Assembly: GCA_965261195.1 (NCBI GenBank) | Contig: OZ253455.1 | Location: 992,001-1,056,000, forward strand | Reading direction: 5' to 3' | Length of the DNA: 64,000 nt | From: Bin87 sp965261195 | GTDB lineage: Bacteria; Chloroflexota; Dehalococcoidia; Lucifugimonadales; UBA3495 | Shown: piece after piece, positions 34,256-41,389 of the stretch | Layout: each line of letters starts with the position of its first letter | Position numbering within the stretch: position 1 is the first letter of the stretch | The notes under the pieces: generated by a model | The model's database searches: none | Seen by the model: only the letters and a program-made list of their open reading frames with translations | What the model was told of the DNA's origin: nothing | Position numbers and translations under genes: made by a program

Positions 34256-35014
34256 TTACCGGAACAAATCCTTGTCGCCTTCCCGGACAATGGCGCGGCT
34301 GCTGGCGTCGTCCATGCGCTCGTAGGGGTAGCCCCTGATGATGGCTACCGGCACCCCCAGCAGTTTGCCGGTAACCAGTTCCGCCGTTGCTGCCAACTCG
34401 TCGGCCACCGCGATGGTAGTGGTGTGCAGCTCGTTGCCGTGGGGATCGAATTCGCCGATGTAGCTCACCACCGGATTGAAACCGGCCACACCGATAGATA
34501 CGTTGACGGCCCCGTTCCGCCAGGGGCGACCGAAGGTATCGGAAACCAGCACGGCAAGGTCAACGCCCAACCGGGAACTCACGGCATCCCTGATTACCTG
34601 CGCCGACGCATCCGGATCAACGGGCAGGAGGCAGATGGCGTTTTCGCCGGGGATATTGGAGGCGTCGATGCCGGCATTGGCGCAGATGTAGCCGTGGTAG
34701 GTTTCACTGATGATTACGCCACGGTCCATACGCACGATGCGCCGGCTCTCGCGCAGAATCATCTCGGTATGACGGGGGTCGCGGCGGTGACCCTCGGTGA
34801 TGGCAACCGCCAACGGCGAAGCTTCAACGTCGTCGATGGTCATCACGCGGCCTTCTGCCTTGCTGACGACTTTCTGGGTAACTACGAGCACATCGCCATT
34901 TTCCAGGGGGGTGCCCTGGGCGGCGCAGGCATCCATGATTTGCGCGGCCAGGTCATCCCCGGCGCGCACTTCGGGCAACCCCTCGATTCCGATAGCGCGA
35001 ATTTCAGGCGGCAT
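34256..35014 (-). CDS. cofE: Coenzyme F420-0:L-glutamate ligase
   Basis: 252 residues. Adds gamma-linked glutamates to F420-0 using GTP. Family blocks: GDVLVVTQKVVSKAEGRV, then RRDPRHTEMILRESRRIVR, then SETYHGYICANAGIDASN, LLPVDPDASAQVIRD, VLVSDTFGRPWRNGAVNVSI, AVADELAATAELVTGKL and VAIIRGYP. The length fits stand-alone CofE rather than the fused FbiB. It implies the organism makes the deazaflavin F420. No other cof/fbi gene or F420 enzyme lies in the window. It converges with the Uma2 gene (20-base gap). Confidence 0.94.
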   Translation of the reverse strand: MPPEIRAIGIEGLPEVRAGDDLAAQIMDACAAQGTPLENGDVLVVTQKVVSKAEGRVMTIDDVEASPLAVAITEGHRRDPRHTEMILRESRRIVRMDRGVIISETYHGYICANAGIDASNIPGENAICLLPVDPDASAQVIRDAVSSRLGVDLAVLVSDTFGRPWRNGAVNVSIGVAGFNPVVSYIGEFDPHGNELHTTTIAVADELAATAELVTGKLLGVPVAIIRGYPYERMDDASSRAIVREGDKDLFR

Positions 35015-35106
35015 GGCATCCTCCCCGACGTGGCGACTGCATTCCGGTAGCGTGGCTCACCATGCCAGTTTATCACCTGACCCAGCGGCGCCCAACGGGT
35101 GGCCGT

Positions 35107-35315
35107 CCTCGTGCGCACCCACTTTAATCTGTCATTGCGAGGAGCGCCCGCTCATCCCGAGCTTGTCGAGGGACGTGGCAATCTCGCTCCCTCTCCCATC
35201 AAGGGAGAGGGCTGGGGTGAGGGTGAAAATCCCATCCCTATCCTGTCTATCCTGTCCATCCATGCCAATTACTCCGCGTAGCATTTAGACGTAACACAAA
35301 GTGGGTACGCACGAG
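35107..35315. repeat. Composite dispersed repeat: MITE arm plus type-2 module
   Basis: Left end CTCGTGCGCACCCACTTTAATC then TCATTGCGAGGAGCG, a TCATCCCGAGCTTGTCGAGG insert, CTCCCTCTCCCATCAAGG hairpin, AAAATCCCATCCCTATC, CCTGTCTATCCTGTCCATCC, and right end CACAAAGTGGGTACGCACGAG. The two repeat modules share the same outer ends, so they belong to one mobile family. An IS66 element has inserted just past the right end. Confidence 0.8.
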
Positions 35316-35320
35316 GGCGG

Positions 35321-36771
35321 GTAACTGTTCAGGGTTGAGGGGAAGTGAGTAATTGTCGGCAGGCGGTGAGGGGGTTCAAGCCCTGGGCCCGCCAGGTGCC
35401 GAAGATTGACGCCAGCGTCATCTTGGTTGCAGTGCCCTGGTTTGAGCGCGTGCCACCACTGATCTTCCGGCTGACCACTACCGGGCGCAGGCTGCGCTCG
35501 GCGGCGTTATTGTCCGGCGGCGTTTCCGGTTCAGCCACGAAGACGAAGAGCTCTTTGACGTGGCGTTCAATGCGTCGGCATAGCTTGGCCTGGGTTGCCG
35601 ATGGGTCGTCGAGGAATGGCTGGCAGATGGCGAGCAGCCGTTGCTCCAGGGCCAGCTGGGTCGCCCGCCGTCGCAGCAGCGACGGGTGCGTGAAGGCCTT
35701 GGCCTGGACATAGAGACGGTGTACGGCGTCGGCCCACTGTGCCAGTGGCGCGTCATCAGGGTAGAGAGTGCGCCGGTCGTGGATGTCCCGCAGCAGGTGA
35801 GCCCAGCAGCGTTGTTTGGGGCCGTCGTAGTGGTGGTAGGCGGCGTAGAAATCGCTGACCAGCACACCGGAGAACTCCTCGCCCAGGACTTCATCCACCA
35901 CCACCTTGCCCCGCCCCCGTCGCAGGAAGTACCGCTGGCTGGGAGTGCTGAAGGTCCAGACGTAGCCGTTGTTGCCGTTCTCCCGCCAACCCGTTTCGTC
36001 GGCATTCACCACCGGACTGCCTCGGATCCGTTCCACTATATCGGCCATCACAACGTGAGCCTGCTGAGCCACCCGCTGCGTGGCGTCCACGATGGCGCCC
36101 GTGCTGAGGCGCAGCCCATGCACGGCGCCCAGATACCACCGGATGGTGCGGAAGGGAGCCGGGCCTCTTCCCTAAGCGCGGCAATCAGACTCATTACGTT
36201 GACCCCCAGACGCTGCCGCCCCAGCGCCACGCCGTCCAGTTGCGCCGGTGGCACACAGCGGCGTCGGCAGCCCGGGCAGACGCGGGCGATGTAAGCGTGC
36301 TCGGTAATCTGCACCGGAACTTGGGGCAAGTCAATGACTTCCCGAGTGCGCTGGGTCCAGCCGCCGGCCAGCTGAGTTCCGCAGTCGGGGCACTGTTCCA
36401 ACGCGTGCTCCACCCGCTGGGTGGGCGTCATGCGGGTGCGGGCAAACCCGTGGGGACGGCGCTGGCGTGGCCCTTTGGGCTGGGCCGGTTTCCGGTCGGC
36501 TTTGGGCTTCAGACCGGGCATCCGACCCGAGCCGCTTGGCTTGGCCGGCCCCTCCAATTGGCCAATCCGTTTCTCCAACCGCTCGATGATCGCCTGTTGC
36601 CGGACGATAATGGCTTGCTGCCGGACGATAATGGCAATCAGGACATCCCGGTCGGCAGTCTTGAGGTCAATTTCCGTATCCATACCCACTATATGACACA
36701 ACCACCACCGGCAGCGCAAGGCTCCCAGAACCCCTTTCGGCCAATCCACCTCACCAACTCTGAACAGTTAC
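35321..36771 (-). mobile_element. IS66-family element (single-ORF type) with 8-bp target duplication
   Basis: Terminal inverted repeats GTAACTGTTCAGGGTTG (35321-35337) and the complement of CCAACTCTGAACAGTTAC (36754-36771). An exact 8-base duplication, GAGGGCGG, flanks it at 35313-35320 and 36772-36779; this is the length IS66 makes. The element is 1451 bp and holds only the large transposase gene, as in the ISBst12 subgroup. The clean duplication argues for a fairly recent insertion. Confidence 0.9.
35329..36683 (-). pseudogene. IS66-family transposase, one frameshift
   Basis: The N-terminal part (start ATG 36683) has a coiled coil (IIVRQQAIIVRQQAIIERLE), the zinc-finger-like CPDCGTQL...CPGCRRRC and the start of the catalytic domain up to REEARLP. 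One base is then missing near 36156: the frame slips, and homology resumes as FRTIRWYLGAVHGLRLSTG, continuing through VNADETGWRENGN, VLVSDFYAAYHHYDG, QRCWAHLLRDI and the final NNAAERSLRP-VVSRKISGG to the stop at 35329. All DDE residues exist but in two frames. It could be restored only by a rare -1/+1 event, so this copy is probably inactive. Confidence 0.88.
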
Positions 36772-36808
36772 GAGGGCGGGCGTAGCATGGCGATACCGGC
36801 GGGGGAGT

Positions 36809-36816
36809 GCTAGAAT
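36809..36816 (+). promoter_or_regulatory. Extended -10 upstream of the cobalamin adenosyltransferase gene
   Basis: TGCTAGAAT, 36 bases before the ATG at 36853. The presumed -35 position lies between this box and the IS66 right end (36771), so the element inserted just upstream of the promoter and may have removed upstream control sites. Confidence 0.35.
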
Positions 36817-36852
36817 GACGATGGTCGCAATCCGGCAACGGGGGTATCCACA

Positions 36853-37443
36853 ATGAGCACAGCTTCGTCATCATCACCGCGTCGCAAGAAGGTATACACC
36901 AAGTACGGGGACCAGGGCGAAACCAGCCTGCTGTACGGGGGCAGAGTATCCAAAGCCAGCCCGCACACCGAGGCTTACGGCATCACCGATGAGGCAGTCA
37001 GCCTGATGGGTCTGGCTCGGGCTTTGACCGATGATGACAAGGTGAAAAACATCCTGCGGGACCTGCAGCGCGAGTTGTTCACCGTGGCCGCCGAACTGGC
37101 CACCGACCCATCAAAGTATGACCTGTTCCACCAGCATTTCACGCCGGTTACCGAGGCGATGGTGGACAAGCTGGAGGAGATAATCGACGAGCTGGAAACC
37201 CACTTCCAGATGCCCCAGGTATTCATTCTCCCCGGTGGAACTCCGTCGTCATCCGCCATGGATTCGGCCCGCACCGTCATACGTACCGCCGAACGCCGGG
37301 TGGTAAGCCTCGCCGAGGTCGGCGGTTTGACCAACAACCTGATTCTGGCCTATCTGAACCGGCTGGGCGACCTGCTGTTCGTGCTGGCTCGCTACCACGA
37401 CCGGGACATTCCCATCGAACGCGCCACCGGCGAACGGGTCTGA
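36853..37443 (+). CDS. pduO: Cob(I)alamin adenosyltransferase, PduO-type
   Basis: 196 residues. Transfers the adenosyl group of ATP to cob(I)alamin to make coenzyme B12. The N-terminal KKVYTKYGDQGETSLLYGGR is the ATP-binding signature, and the helical bundle ends with VSLAEVGGLTNNLILAYLNRLGDLLFVLARY, the conserved C-terminal helix (usually RLSDLLF). An Arg-rich helix (RTVIRTAERRV) contributes to the active site. It lies just ahead of hisH-hisA with a 7-base gap, so it may share their transcript. No cobalamin riboswitch seen upstream. Confidence 0.92.
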   Translation: MSTASSSSPRRKKVYTKYGDQGETSLLYGGRVSKASPHTEAYGITDEAVSLMGLARALTDDDKVKNILRDLQRELFTVAAELATDPSKYDLFHQHFTPVTEAMVDKLEEIIDELETHFQMPQVFILPGGTPSSSAMDSARTVIRTAERRVVSLAEVGGLTNNLILAYLNRLGDLLFVLARYHDRDIPIERATGERV

Positions 37444-37450
37444 TACCCCA

Positions 37451-38092
37451 ATGCCTCCGTTAGACGCCGGCGATCTCAATATCGTCGTCATCGACTATGA
37501 ATCTGGCAACCTGCGCAGCGTCGCCCGCGCCGTGGAGAAAGCGGGCGTAGCGCCGTGTGTGACGTCCGACCCGGCCCTGCTGGATTCCGCCGACGCCGTG
37601 ATATTGCCCGGCGTGGGCTCGGGCCCGGCGGCAATGTCAGCGCTGAATGCCCGCGGCTTGGTGGAACCGTTGCTCGGATATATTGCCAGCGGGCGGCCTT
37701 TTCTGGGGGTTTGCCTCGGTTTGCAGCTGTTGCTGGAAGCCACCGACGAAGGCGACGCCAACTGCATTGGCCTGGTGCCGGGACGGGTCAGGCGACTGCC
37801 GGACGGGATGAAGGTGCCCCACATGGGCTGGAACACCGTGCGCTTTCAGACCGCGCATCCGCTATGGGCCGGCATCCCGCAGGACAGCCATTTCTACTTC
37901 GTGCATAGCTACTACGCCGACCCGACCCAACGGGATAACGTGGCCGGCGTTACCGAGTATGGCGTACCGTTCTGTAGCGTTTACGCCCGCGACAACGTGG
38001 TGGCGACTCAATTCCACCCCGAAAAGAGCGGCGTGAACGGCCTGCGCATCTACGCCAATTTCGTCAATCAAGCCGCCGGCATCATCGACTAG
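37451..38092 (+). CDS. hisH: Imidazole glycerol phosphate synthase, glutaminase subunit
   Basis: 213 residues. A class I glutamine amidotransferase that feeds ammonia to HisF in histidine synthesis. The oxyanion region is ILPGVGSG, the nucleophile is Cys88 in FLGVCLGLQLL, and the His-Glu pair is in ATQFHPEKSG near residue 192. KVPHMGWNTV is the HisH-specific interface segment. It starts 7 bases after the adenosyltransferase gene and is 22 bases from hisA. hisF is not adjacent. Confidence 0.95.
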   Translation: MPPLDAGDLNIVVIDYESGNLRSVARAVEKAGVAPCVTSDPALLDSADAVILPGVGSGPAAMSALNARGLVEPLLGYIASGRPFLGVCLGLQLLLEATDEGDANCIGLVPGRVRRLPDGMKVPHMGWNTVRFQTAHPLWAGIPQDSHFYFVHSYYADPTQRDNVAGVTEYGVPFCSVYARDNVVATQFHPEKSGVNGLRIYANFVNQAAGIID

Positions 38093-38114
38093 CTGGCTGA
38101 GGGACTTTACCCAG

Positions 38115-38834
38115 ATGGAAATCATCCCGGCGATTGACCTGCGGGGCGGCAACTGCGTCCGGCTGTATCAAGGCGATTACGAGCAGGAAACCGTCTTCTC
38201 CGACGACCCTTTGGCGATTGCCGAGCGTTGGCAATCCGAGGGCGGCCAGCGGCTCCACATCGTGGATCTGGACGGCGCCCACAGCGGCAACCCGGCCAAC
38301 CTGGCCGCCATCACTGCCATCACCCGCGCGCTGACCATTCCCGTGCAGGTCGGCGGCGGCATCCGCAGCGTCGATACCGCTTCCGGCTTGTTCGACGCGG
38401 GCGCGGCGCGGGTGGTGGTGGGCACGGCGGCGGTCTCCAACCCCCAGCTGGTGGAGGACTTGTGCCAGCGCTTCGGCTCCGACCGGGTGGTGGTGGCGCT
38501 GGACGCCCGCGACGGGTTGGTCGCCATCCATGGCTGGACGGAAACTTCTAACATAACCGCCACTGACCTTGCCGGCCGGATGGCCCGGTTGGGGGTGGAG
38601 CGCTTGCTATACACCGATATTTCGAGAGACGGCACGCTGGAGGAGCCGAACTACGCGGCCACCGTTGCCCTGGTCGAAAATAGCGGACTGAAAGTATTGT
38701 CGGCGGGCGGCGTTGGCGCAGCGGAACACGTAGCGAATCTGGTCCCCACGGGCGCCGAGGCGGCGATAATCGGACGCGCGTTGTACACGGGAGACATCAC
38801 CATAAGCGACGCGTTGGCCGCGGCCCAGGGGTAA
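38115..38834 (+). CDS. hisA: ProFAR isomerase (phosphoribosylformimino-AICAR-phosphate isomerase)
   Basis: 239 residues, a (beta/alpha)8 barrel. The first strand EIIPAIDLRGGNCVRLYQGD holds the catalytic Asp8. VQVGGGIRSVD and VVGTAAVSNP form phosphate-binding loops, and VVVALDARDGLVAIHGW carries the second catalytic Asp (~129). TDISRDGTLEEPNY and VLSAGGVGAAEHV complete the second phosphate half. It catalyses the fourth step of histidine synthesis. Last gene of the hisH-hisA unit. Confidence 0.95.
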   Translation: MEIIPAIDLRGGNCVRLYQGDYEQETVFSDDPLAIAERWQSEGGQRLHIVDLDGAHSGNPANLAAITAITRALTIPVQVGGGIRSVDTASGLFDAGAARVVVGTAAVSNPQLVEDLCQRFGSDRVVVALDARDGLVAIHGWTETSNITATDLAGRMARLGVERLLYTDISRDGTLEEPNYAATVALVENSGLKVLSAGGVGAAEHVANLVPTGAEAAIIGRALYTGDITISDALAAAQG

Positions 38835-38899
38835 TCCTCGCCCGCTCCTTCATCCAAATCGGCGGCAAACCGGCGGCGAACGGCCAGCGGTGGGTCCGA

Positions 38900-39517
38900 C
38901 TATGGCCGCAGCGACGCGTCATCGTCGCCAACCGGCATCCCTCCGCGTTGGTCAAGATACTGCTGACGTACCGCCAAACGATCTGCGCCGGTAACGTCCC
39001 AGTCGTCCCGAAACACTTCCATCAGAATGAAGTTGTGGGACATTCGCCGCACCTCGCGCACCGGATTGAATCCAGACCGCTCGAAGCACTTCTGGGCGCG
39101 GTGATTCCAGTCCAGCGTGTGCAGGTAAACCCGTTTCAGGCGCAGGTCGTCGAACATATGGTGCAGCAGCGTTACCACGGCATCGTAACCGTAGCCGCCA
39201 CTCCAGTAATCCCGGTCGCCGATTACGATACCCAGTTCGGCCTCATTGGACAGTCTGTCCAGGTCGTAGTACATACAGTTGCCGATGAACTTGCCGCCGG
39301 CGGCTTCAATCGCAAAGTGGTGCGAGCCCGGGGTCGGCCAACGCACCTGATCTTCGAAAAGCTTCAGATACCGCTCGTACTTCATGGTGAGGGGATAGGC
39401 GGCGTCCAGGCGCGCGATTTCGGGATCACTGCGCCAGATGTAATCCAGCTCAGCATCCTCCATGCGCTTGCCACGCAAGAGCACCCGAACGCCCCGCAGC
39501 ACCAGGCTGGTGGTCAT
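38900..39517 (-). CDS. GNAT acetyltransferase, RimJ/RimL-like
   Basis: 205 residues. The N-terminal RVLLRGKRMEDAELDYIWRSDPE is typical of RimL-type GNATs. HHFAIEAAGGKFIGNCMYYD gives the central strands. The acetyl-CoA loop is IVIGDRDYWSGGYGYDAV, with the following helix LLHHMFDDLRLKRVYLHTLDWN, and the end is RAQKCFERSGFNPVRE. Target unknown (ribosomal N-terminus or small molecule). The start overlaps the Nudix gene stop by four bases, so the two form an operon with Nudix first. Confidence 0.88.
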   Translation of the reverse strand: MTTSLVLRGVRVLLRGKRMEDAELDYIWRSDPEIARLDAAYPLTMKYERYLKLFEDQVRWPTPGSHHFAIEAAGGKFIGNCMYYDLDRLSNEAELGIVIGDRDYWSGGYGYDAVVTLLHHMFDDLRLKRVYLHTLDWNHRAQKCFERSGFNPVREVRRMSHNFILMEVFRDDWDVTGADRLAVRQQYLDQRGGMPVGDDDASLRP

Positions 39518-40086
39518 GGCTGGCCGCTCCGTCGATAGGTTTCGATGAGTGACCGAGCCTCTGCCAGCACACTGCGTTCGTTGTCGTACTCCAGTATTTC
39601 CAGCGCCTGGTTATACTCACGCCACTCAACCACATCAAACTCGGAATCGTGGTCGGCAGTGCTGCCCCCCGATGGCTCCATCAGATAGAAATAGACGGTT
39701 TTGTCGTAGCGCACACCGTCATTGTGGCCCACGAAGTAATAGCGGATGCTGGTAATGGGAGCCAACACGGTGACCTGAAGGCCGGTTTCTTCCTGCACTT
39801 CACGCCGGGCCGTTTGTTCCGCGCTTTCGCCGATTTCGGGGGTGCCCTTGGGCAACCGCCAACTCAACGGAGCGTCCGCCCCCTGGAATCCCGGACGGTT
39901 GCGCGCGCACAAAAGGGTCTCAATCCGTCCGGACGCTTCCCGGAATACCAACCCCCCGGCCGAAATCAATCGTTCCTGCGACCAGGTGTCGGCTGGAACG
40001 CCGGTAGTGGCGGGAGATACACCAAATACGATATTTCCTGGAGCGGCGTCGGATTCGTCACCGGGCAGGGTCGTGGGGATTGTCAT
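39514..40086 (-). CDS. Nudix hydrolase
   Basis: 190 residues. The Nudix box is complete: GTPEIGESAEQTARREVQEE followed by TGLQ (G-x5-E-x7-REVQEETG-L), at about residues 85-107. The preceding strand LSWRLPKG and the N-terminal AGGLVFREASGRIETLLCAR are standard. The first ~35 residues (DESDAAPGNIVFGVSPATT) form a non-conserved extension. Hydrolyses a nucleoside diphosphate linked to another moiety; the substrate is not predictable. Upstream gene of the pair with the GNAT. Confidence 0.9.
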   Translation of the reverse strand: MTIPTTLPGDESDAAPGNIVFGVSPATTGVPADTWSQERLISAGGLVFREASGRIETLLCARNRPGFQGADAPLSWRLPKGTPEIGESAEQTARREVQEETGLQVTVLAPITSIRYYFVGHNDGVRYDKTVYFYLMEPSGGSTADHDSEFDVVEWREYNQALEILEYDNERSVLAEARSLIETYRRSGQP

Positions 40087-40160
40087 AGTTAGTAAATCAT
40101 CAACCTGAATGTGCAGCCATTTTAGCCGCCGGATGTGGCCGGGTCAAACCGCAGGCGATT

Positions 40161-40333
40161 CTCACACGCACCCACTTAACCTGTCATTGCGAGAAGCATC
40201 GCGTAACCTGTCATTGCGAGGAGCATCGCGACGTGGCAATCTCGATGAGGTTGAACACACGTCGGCGAACCGCAGTTGCTACGGCGACGAGATTGCCACG
40301 CTACGCTCGCAATGACCAGTGGGTACACCTGAG
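40161..40333. repeat. MITE-like inverted repeat, copy 6
   Basis: Starts CTCACACGCACCCACTTAAC, with the TCATTGCGAG arm partly duplicated (AGAAGCATCGCG then AGGAGCATCGCG). The spacer GAGGTTGAACACACGTCGGCG is shared with copy 5. Right arm CTCGCAATGACCAGTGGGTA. It fills the 40087-40407 gap, which shows no gene. Confidence 0.8.
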
Positions 40334-40407
40334 GAAGGCGATTGGCTGGGGCGCCGCCGGTGCAGTCCAACCCGGCTGGCCGGCAGGCAATCTGGACGGC
40401 GGAAACG

Positions 40408-40674
40408 CTAATTGCCCCCGCCGATGGCCGGTACGAAGTGAATCTCCGTGTTTTCCCCCACCCGTTCCAGCAGACCCATGCGGGCCACCTCACCGTCCAC
40501 GGCCACGGCCAGGTTGGAACGGAGGTCGTCATCCTCGATCAATCGGTCGGCAATGCCGGGGAACATTTCTTCCAGCCTGTCTATGACCTGACGCACGTTG
40601 CGCGCCGTTACCTCCACTTCCTTCACTCCGCCGGTGGCAGATTGCAGCATCGTCGGCACGAATACTCTGGCCAC
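40408..40674 (-). CDS. MoaD/ThiS-like sulfur carrier with extended C-terminus
   Basis: 88 residues of ubiquitin-like fold: VFVPTMLQSATGGVKEVEVT, then VRQVIDRLEEMFPGIADRL, SNLAVAVDGEVARM, and the end TEIHFVPAIGGGN. Active carriers finish in exactly Gly-Gly; here GGG is followed by Asn, so the carboxylate used for thiocarboxylation is not exposed unless the tail is trimmed. Its place behind the cytochrome c and Mo-hydroxylase genes fits a molybdenum cofactor or sulfur-transfer role, but this is inferred from position only. Confidence 0.75.
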   Translation of the reverse strand: MARVFVPTMLQSATGGVKEVEVTARNVRQVIDRLEEMFPGIADRLIEDDDLRSNLAVAVDGEVARMGLLERVGENTEIHFVPAIGGGN

Positions 40675-40815
40675 GTTTCACCTCCTGATGCGCTCCCGCG
40701 TTGCGGGCGCCCCGCCTGTTATCGCAGGCCGCCGACCATTACATAATAACGCAGACCATCTGGGCGATTGCCCAGGAGCAGCATTAACCACGAGCTACAT
40801 TAACCACGAGCAGCG

Positions 40816-41316
40816 TTAGCACGGAGTCCGGTCGGCGATGCCCTCCGCCAGCTGCAGTTCACGGATATAGCAGATGATTTTGTCCACCTGCGCCTCCGAA
40901 AGACCGACCACCGGCGGCATATCGCCGAACGCCCAATGATGCGCCGGCACACCGTTTTGCACCGCAGACCGGATCGAATGATCCGAGTGGTGGCCCGGTT
41001 CATACAGTTGATGCACCAGCGGCGGGCCGAGGACAGTCCCGACTGCGCCCGCACCGTGGCAGGCAACGCAAGTCATCCCGAACAGCGCCGCGCCTTCCTG
41101 TCCGGTTGCGGATAACTCCACGGCGGAATCAGCGGAATTAGGCGATGGGTTGCCCCCGTAGGCCGCTTCTTCCGACCGGTTGCCCTCGTATGCCGTTCCG
41201 CAGCCGGCAAGGAACAGGGCGGCGATGACCCAAGCGGTGATAACCGCCAAGCCTGGGAACACCAAGCCTGGGAAGGTCTGCCATCTTTTGGTCGTGCGTT
41301 TCACTGTGCTCGTCAT
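40816..41316 (-). CDS. Class I c-type cytochrome, lipoprotein
   Basis: 166 residues from the ATG at 41316. A hydrophobic N-terminal segment (LAVITAWVIAALFLAGC) ends in a lipobox (LAGC), so the mature protein should be lipid-anchored outside the membrane. The single heme site is CVACH, followed by GPPLVHQLYEPGHHSD and a distal Met candidate in WAFGDMPPVVGLSEAQV. It follows the Mo-hydroxylase large subunit by about 70 bases on the same strand, making it a plausible electron acceptor for that enzyme. Confidence 0.85.
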   Translation of the reverse strand: MTSTVKRTTKRWQTFPGLVFPGLAVITAWVIAALFLAGCGTAYEGNRSEEAAYGGNPSPNSADSAVELSATGQEGAALFGMTCVACHGAGAVGTVLGPPLVHQLYEPGHHSDHSIRSAVQNGVPAHHWAFGDMPPVVGLSEAQVDKIICYIRELQLAEGIADRTPC

Positions 41317-41389
41317 GCTAAATAACTCACCACAGCAAATGCCGGCCAACTCAAACCCTCCAGGCTGGTGATTCGGTTGGCAGCAGCGC

